This document shows positions 8,201 through 10,790 of a DNA stretch of 10,790 nucleotides, piece after piece. A model generated the notes under the pieces. It ran no database searches. It saw nothing but the letters and a program-made list of their open reading frames with translations, and was not told where the DNA came from. The stretch is from Archangium sp. (GTDB lineage: Bacteria > Myxococcota > Myxococcia > Myxococcales > Myxococcaceae). Numbering within the stretch: the stretch's first letter is position 1; the number at the start of each line of letters is the position of its first letter. Where the stretch lies: positions 1 to 10,790 of the forward strand of contig JAEUJR010000124.1 in NCBI GenBank assembly GCA_016793585.1, given 5' to 3'. Position numbers and translations under genes: made by a program.

Positions 8201-8306
8201 CGTCGAGCTTCGCTTCACACCGCGTCGGTGGGTCGGGCGGTGGCAGGGGCTTTGGCGGTGGACAAGCGGAGAGGGCCAGCAGGCAGGGCAGGGCGAATCG
8301 CTTCAC
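5277..8306 (-). CDS. Large lipoprotein with CehA/McbA-like PHP metallohydrolase domain
   Basis: A 1009-residue exported lipoprotein. Signal and lipobox L12-S-A-C15 are followed by a Pro-rich linker (15-28). Residues 30-340 are a beta-rich domain I cannot name. About 346-405 and 430-505 look like two carboxypeptidase-regulatory-like beta sandwiches. Residues 545-760 are a PHP domain with metal ligands in family order: DLHVH (H552, H554), STDHD (D584, H585), GVEVTP with E611 and H619, NHPR (H668), SDTH (D752, H754). About 800-975 is a beta-rich C-terminal domain as in CehA/McbA relatives. PHP proteins hydrolyse phosphoesters or, in CehA/McbA (carbaryl hydrolases), ester-type bonds; the substrate here is unknown. 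All ligands are present, so an active enzyme is expected outside the inner membrane. GTG 8306 is chosen because the signal peptide begins there; the open frame upstream crosses the divergent gene. No clear ribosome binding site. The next gene follows without spacing. Confidence 0.88.
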   Translation of the reverse strand: MKRFALPCLLALSACPPPKPLPPPDPPTRCEAKLDDLMLFSKLGTGVKAKTIESASELIGGGYAQGRVGDVLLANDKVRVVIQQPTRTISPTPYGGAIIDADLARDGQPGRDTFGKISPLYAFGRTPLVNKVEILEDGSKGGYAVVAATGTDTVLDYINVTNVLSDYLGAVELRSDPNAELPLLMTTYYVLSPGETRVRMLTAYCNKGSTPITTMTGDLIESGGENEFFNPQGCTGGMGALGCLVDPATWVGYQSNGVAYGYRSYSFRDRKTVSTNAVLSIAGVVGVMAEGKDRDGLLSWTSTTREPVGAFGILPVEPRLFLRDFFIEQDLARVQASMLALDGASRSRLDVTVLDGAGQPVPQGRIAVNAAETGKPITVAIADAQGKARFDVPVGNYRVSTGAFGAALENPVDVSAPSTGEAMVTVRQGAKRTLTVTVRDPFMQPLAAKVVVKCPSGICPNELSKLRPFFDVEATPSEIQAIEFVPASGTIAIPLPPGSYEVFVTKGPEFSAFPDSFPTRGQAIDLATADARVDATLAQVVDSTGWISADLHVHAVGSPDSSVANAVRVASFAAEGVDVMVSTDHDAITDFAPVVRDLGLQSSMATMIGVEVTPFDYGHQNAFPVTVRDGPGGGAFDWAGGDGPALRLDQLYGGLREAYPNVVVQMNHPRGGQGSSLTQLKVDTARGTSAAKPETYRMAPNPAATADDTKLFSLDFDAIEIMNGTAASIAVTNDWMTFLSRGWVKTATGVSDTHDRHSTTGGYGRTWIFLGANATTAGFTPAAFTTAMKQHRAIGSSGPFVTMTAARAGGMPAAIGDTLSVPANTPIELTVDVQAPEWMQFDSIEILTHAAGRESSNGVSNNEWPATRVLQKKALPIGTLPLEAVPGLNGFTARRVHVVEKFTVTPTADTWFVAFVRSSSAARTLAPMAWTGVRCTNGVCRATDNRADAFTNAILVDADGSGAYDVFPLQPGQPLKKAQPVTKRAPHEPTAAEFDAMLEQVLRHDHSER
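5283..5286 (-). promoter_or_regulatory. Ribosome binding site for the two-transmembrane protein gene
   Basis: On the minus strand GGAG lies 6 nt before the GTG at 5276-5274, inside the final codons (S-E-R-stop) of the upstream lipoprotein gene. It supports the GTG start directly after the upstream stop. Confidence 0.6.
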
Positions 8307-8393
8307 GCCGTGGGTATCGCGCGGCCTGACCTGCCACACAACGGCCAGCCCGGTTTCTGCGCGCGGGGGCAGGTTGGGCGTACACTCGCGCCG
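8307..8393. promoter_or_regulatory. Divergent intergenic promoter region; possible leaderless starts
   Basis: An 87-bp spacer between two divergent genes, neither with a Shine-Dalgarno. On the plus strand TACACT (8381-8386) ends 7 nt before the ATG at 8394, the spacing expected if transcription starts at the start codon; no good -35 is seen. On the minus strand GATACC (8318-8313) ends 6 nt before the GTG at 8306, with a weak TTGTGT (8341-8336) 17 bp further upstream. Both are partial matches only. Confidence 0.35.
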
Positions 8394-8981
8394 ATGTCCC
8401 AGCGGACGGACGAAGAGCGGGTGTCGGCGGTCGAGTCGATGTTTCGCATCAGGGCCGTGGAGTCGCCTCCCGACGAGCAGGGCGTTCGCACGATTTGGCA
8501 CCGCGGGCTCAAGGGCGCAGAGCTGGTCAGCGACGTCGACGCCAACGGCCGCGTGACCCGGCAAGAGCTGCTGCTCTTCGAAGACGTGCTCGTCTGGGGC
8601 GAAGGCGGCCTCAAGACCGGTGAGAACGCGCAGCCCGCGAAGCGACCCCGGCCCTCCGATGGCATCACCTGGGACGACGGCGCACAGCAGCCGCGGGTCG
8701 AGCGAGTCACGCGCGCGCTCAGGCAATACAAGGGCAGCGACCGCTTCATTCAGCACGTGCGTGACGTGCTCGGGGTGAGCGACGACTCGCCGCACCTCGA
8801 CGCGCCCATCACCCGCTCGGCGCGCGCCATTCGCGAGGAGTCGGCCGTCGAGCAGGCCACTCGCCGGCAGCAGGAGCGTGAGGCCGCTCGGCGCAGACAG
8901 CTCGGCATCGCCGGCATCATTCTCGGTGCGGTGCTGACACTTGGTGGTCTCGTCATGCTGTGGCTGTCGATGGGTTCGTGA
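8394..8981 (+). CDS. Tail-anchored membrane protein of unknown function
   Basis: A 195-residue protein I do not recognise. Residues 17-75 look like a small beta domain with a polar, patterned core (FRIRAVESPPDE, then WHRGLKGAELVSDVDANGR, then ELLLFEDVLVWGEG). Residues 76-100 are a disordered linker. Residues 101-168 are helical and become strongly charged (ATRRQQEREAARRRQ), giving a basic stretch just before one hydrophobic segment at 171-191 (IAGIILGAVLTLGGLVMLWL). With no signal peptide, the positive side should stay in the cytoplasm, so this looks tail-anchored in the inner membrane. ATG 8394 is chosen: the upstream in-frame extension has no start with a ribosome binding site and crosses the divergent promoter region. 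The aminotransferase starts 13 bp after its stop, so the two are probably co-transcribed, though no functional link is evident. Confidence 0.78.
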   Translation: MSQRTDEERVSAVESMFRIRAVESPPDEQGVRTIWHRGLKGAELVSDVDANGRVTRQELLLFEDVLVWGEGGLKTGENAQPAKRPRPSDGITWDDGAQQPRVERVTRALRQYKGSDRFIQHVRDVLGVSDDSPHLDAPITRSARAIREESAVEQATRRQQEREAARRRQLGIAGIILGAVLTLGGLVMLWLSMGS

Positions 8982-8994
8982 CAAACAGCGGAGC

Positions 8995-10179
8995 ATGACC
9001 CCCGAGAGTTCCCGCGTCGCTCCGTTCGGCACGACGATCTTCACCGAGATCTCCAGACTCGCCGTGCAGCGCAAGGCCGTGAACCTCGGCCAGGGCTTCC
9101 CCGACTTCGACGGGCCCGACGAGGTGAAGCAGGCCGCCCTCGAGGCGATTCGCGCGGGCGTGAATCAGTACGGCGTCACCACGGGCAACCCCACGCTGCG
9201 CCAGGCGATCGCCGATCACTCGAAGCGATTCTACGGGCAGACGATCGACCCTGACACCGAGGTGACCGTCACCAGCGGCGCGACCGAGGCGATCTTCGAC
9301 GCGATCATGGGGTTGGTGAACCCGGGCGACGAGGTCGTGCTCTTCGAGCCCTATTACGACTCGTACCTCGCGAGCGTGCAGATGGCGGGCGGCGTGCCGA
9401 AGTTCGTGCAGCTGCGCGCTCCGTCGACGCCCGACGGCGCATGGTGGTTCGACGAGCGCGAGCTGCGCGCGGCCTTCACCGACAAGACGAAGGTCTGCAT
9501 CGTCAACACCCCGCACAACCCGACCGGCAAGGTCTTCACCGTCGAGGAGTTGGTGCTCATTCATCAGCTCGTCAGCGCGCGCGGCGCCACGTTGCTGAGC
9601 GACGAGGTCTACGAGCACCTGGTCTACGCCCCGCAGCGGCACCTGCGGCCGGCGACGCTGCAACCCGAGCAGACGCTCACGCTCTCGAGCGGCGGCAAGA
9701 GCTTCTCGTTCACGGGGTGGAAGATCGGCTGGGCGATCGGGCCGGCTCCGCTGGTGAAGGCGACGCAGAAGGCGCACCAGTGGGTGACCTTCGCCGTCGC
9801 GCACCCGTTTCAGGTGGCCATCGCGGCAGCGCTGCGCCTGCCCGACTCGTACTTCGCGCACTTCGCCCAGGAGTACCGCCGCCGCCGCGATCTGCTCGTC
9901 GATGGCCTGCGCGCCGCCGGGTTCCAGCCGCTCGTTCCACACGGCAGCTACTTCGTCATGGCTGGCACGGAGGGCTTCCGGCGTGGAGGTGAAGACGACG
10001 TCGCCTTCTGCCGGCGGCTCATCGAAGAGGCCGGCGTCGCCGCGATTCCGCCCTCGGTCTTCTTCAGCCCCGAGCACGCTCCAGCGGTGCATGGCCTGGC
10101 GCGCTTCGCGTTCTGCAAGACCGACCCGGTGCTGACCGAGGGCATCGCCCGCCTGGGCGCCTGGTCGAAACGCCGCTGA
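8995..10179 (+). CDS. Class I PLP-dependent aminotransferase, YbdL/kynurenine aminotransferase-like
   Basis: A 394-residue cytosolic aminotransferase. It follows the E. coli methionine aminotransferase YbdL and the kynurenine aminotransferase/glutamine transaminase K family along its length: [10 protein letters not shown] at 11-20, [15 protein letters not shown] at 30-44, NQYG...GNPTLRQAI at 57-72, [13 protein letters not shown] at 92-104, [11 protein letters not shown] at 171-181, [10 protein letters not shown] at 202-211, [16 protein letters not shown] at 231-246. K235 is the predicted Schiff-base lysine, N175, D203 and Y206 the usual cofactor contacts, and R370 (LARFAFCK) the substrate carboxylate-binding arginine. 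Length is normal. Likely reaction: transamination of methionine, glutamine or aromatic amino acids with 2-oxo acids; exact specificity cannot be read. ATG 8995 matches the family N-terminus; GGAG lies only 1 nt from it, so initiation may depend on the upstream gene 13 bp away. Confidence 0.93.
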   Translation: MTPESSRVAPFGTTIFTEISRLAVQRKAVNLGQGFPDFDGPDEVKQAALEAIRAGVNQYGVTTGNPTLRQAIADHSKRFYGQTIDPDTEVTVTSGATEAIFDAIMGLVNPGDEVVLFEPYYDSYLASVQMAGGVPKFVQLRAPSTPDGAWWFDERELRAAFTDKTKVCIVNTPHNPTGKVFTVEELVLIHQLVSARGATLLSDEVYEHLVYAPQRHLRPATLQPEQTLTLSSGGKSFSFTGWKIGWAIGPAPLVKATQKAHQWVTFAVAHPFQVAIAAALRLPDSYFAHFAQEYRRRRDLLVDGLRAAGFQPLVPHGSYFVMAGTEGFRRGGEDDVAFCRRLIEEAGVAAIPPSVFFSPEHAPAVHGLARFAFCKTDPVLTEGIARLGAWSKRR

Positions 10180-10237
10180 CGCACCCCGCAAACCCATCGT
10201 CTGGCTGGCCCGGGGCCCCGATGCTATTGGGCCGCCC
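10180..10237. other. Short spacer before the mutase gene
   Basis: A 58-bp gap. It contains an 8-bp palindrome GGGGCCCC (10212-10219) and a 5-bp inverted repeat GGCCC/GGGCC (10207-10211 and 10229-10233) with a 17-nt loop. No T-tract follows, so it is not a standard terminator. A GGG at 10229-10231 lies 6 nt before the ATG and is a poor ribosome binding site. TG-C-TATTGG (10222-10230) resembles an extended -10 weakly. Confidence 0.3.
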
Positions 10238-10790
10238 ATGGCGAAGAGCGCGAAGAAGGTCTCCCTGTCGAAGTCGAAGGCCAAGAAGCCGGTCGCGAAG
10301 AAGAAGGCGGCACCGGTGAAAGCGGCGAAGAAGGCCGCGCCGAAGAGGGCCCCAGCCATCACGTGGGACGCGACGACGCTCAAGCAGGTGTCGAGCGAGG
10401 TCTCGCGCTGGCGCAAGTCGACGCTCTCGAAGTCGCTCGAGAAGATGCCGACGCGCAGGCCGCAGTTCGTGAACGACTCCGGTATTCCGCTGCCCGATCT
10501 CTTCACGGCCCTCGATCGCAAGGGCGAGCGCTTCGACGAGATCGGCGTGCCCGGCGAGTTCCCCTTCACGCGCGGCACGCAGCCCACCATGTACCGATCG
10601 CGCCTGTGGACGATGCGCCAGTTCGCCGGCTTCGGCGGGCCGGCCGACACGAACAAGCGCTTCAAGTACCTCATCAGCCAGGGCATGACCGGCCTCTCGA
10701 CCGCCTTCGATATGCCCGCGCTCATGGGCTACGACGCCGACCACCCGATGTCGCGGGGTGAGGTCGGCAAAGAGGGCGTCGCCATCTCGA
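10238..10790 (+). CDS. Methylmalonyl-CoA mutase large (catalytic) subunit, N-terminal part (runs off window)
   Basis: The first 184 residues of an adenosylcobalamin-dependent acyl-CoA mutase. Residues 104-184 carry the family core: [15 protein letters not shown], then [32 protein letters not shown] and MGYDADHP. Y119 in the T-M-Y motif corresponds to active-site Tyr89 of the Propionibacterium enzyme; isobutyryl-CoA mutases carry Phe there, so methylmalonyl-CoA is the likely substrate (propionate, odd-chain and branched-chain catabolism, or the reverse direction). The '[14 protein letters not shown]' version is typical of stand-alone large subunits that pair with a separate B12-binding subunit. 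Oddly, residues 1-41 hold 14 Lys, 1 Arg, about 12 Ala and no acidic residue, a histone-H1-like tail; normal family members start near residue 43. ATG 10238 is the first in-frame start, and GC-rich third positions support translation of the tail. A downstream start at M70 is possible but would cut into conserved sequence. Confidence 0.92.
   Translation, partial: MAKSAKKVSLSKSKAKKPVAKKKAAPVKAAKKAAPKRAPAITWDATTLKQVSSEVSRWRKSTLSKSLEKMPTRRPQFVNDSGIPLPDLFTALDRKGERFDEIGVPGEFPFTRGTQPTMYRSRLWTMRQFAGFGGPADTNKRFKYLISQGMTGLSTAFDMPALMGYDADHPMSRGEVGKEGVAIS

Noticed and set aside
8307..9074. Upstream extension of the PHP lipoprotein frame
   Set aside because: It would cover the tail-anchored protein gene on the other strand, and a signal peptide with lipobox starts at 8306.
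10202..10224. Possible sigma-54 promoter before the mutase
   Set aside because: TGGCCCG is followed by CG rather than GC at the -12 position, so the required GG-N10-GC spacing is not met.
10207..10233. GGCCC/GGGCC inverted repeat and GGGGCCCC palindrome as a terminator
   Set aside because: The stem is only 5 bp with a 17-nt loop and no T-tract; expected by chance in such GC-rich DNA.
8953..10725. 590-residue minus-strand open frame
   Set aside because: Antisense to the aminotransferase and mutase, both of which have clear family motifs.
1..10790. Defence island, prophage, CRISPR array, tRNA or biosynthetic cluster
   Set aside because: No repeats-spacers, transposase, integrase, phage, tRNA or modular biosynthetic sequences were seen; the genes are envelope and central-metabolism types with uniform codon bias.

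Overview
The window is GC-rich DNA (about two thirds G+C by eye) with strongly GC-biased third codon positions, several GTG starts and tightly packed genes. The gene content (PEGA/TPR protein ending in a Trp/Val/Gly/Ala membrane segment, kelch lipoprotein, large PHP-domain lipoprotein, NtrB-like sensor kinase, M16 peptidase, Lys/Ala-rich tail on an enzyme) suggests a member of the Myxococcota. That placement is inference from gene style; no rRNA or other marker is present.

Layout, left to right. On the minus strand, a two-transmembrane sensor histidine kinase (start 1614, stop at 73) overlaps by four bases the start of an M16-type peptidase that runs off the left edge. An 87-bp divergent promoter region (1615-1701) separates the kinase from a plus-strand pair: an exported TPR-like/PEGA protein (1702-3117) and a seven-blade kelch lipoprotein (3114-4760), again joined by a GTGA overlap. 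The kelch gene converges with no spacer on a minus-strand pair: a 1009-residue lipoprotein with a complete CehA/McbA-like PHP metallohydrolase domain (8306 to 5277), followed directly by a small two-transmembrane protein (5276 to 4761). A second divergent spacer (8307-8393) leads to a plus-strand run: a 195-residue tail-anchored protein of unknown function, a YbdL-like methionine/kynurenine-type aminotransferase, and the first 184 codons of a methylmalonyl-CoA mutase large subunit with an unusual Lys/Ala-rich N-terminal extension.

Together, positions 1-8306 are mainly an envelope block: sensor, peptidase, periplasmic or membrane-anchored PEGA protein, two lipoproteins and a small membrane protein. 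The right part is amino-acid and propionate/branched-chain metabolism. I see no mobile element, CRISPR array, tRNA, rRNA or defence system, and no gene-free stretch longer than about 90 bases. The most unusual items are the PHP lipoprotein with its coupled membrane partner, the PEGA protein that may be a split CsgG/TolB-N-like fold, and the histone-tail-like extension of the mutase.
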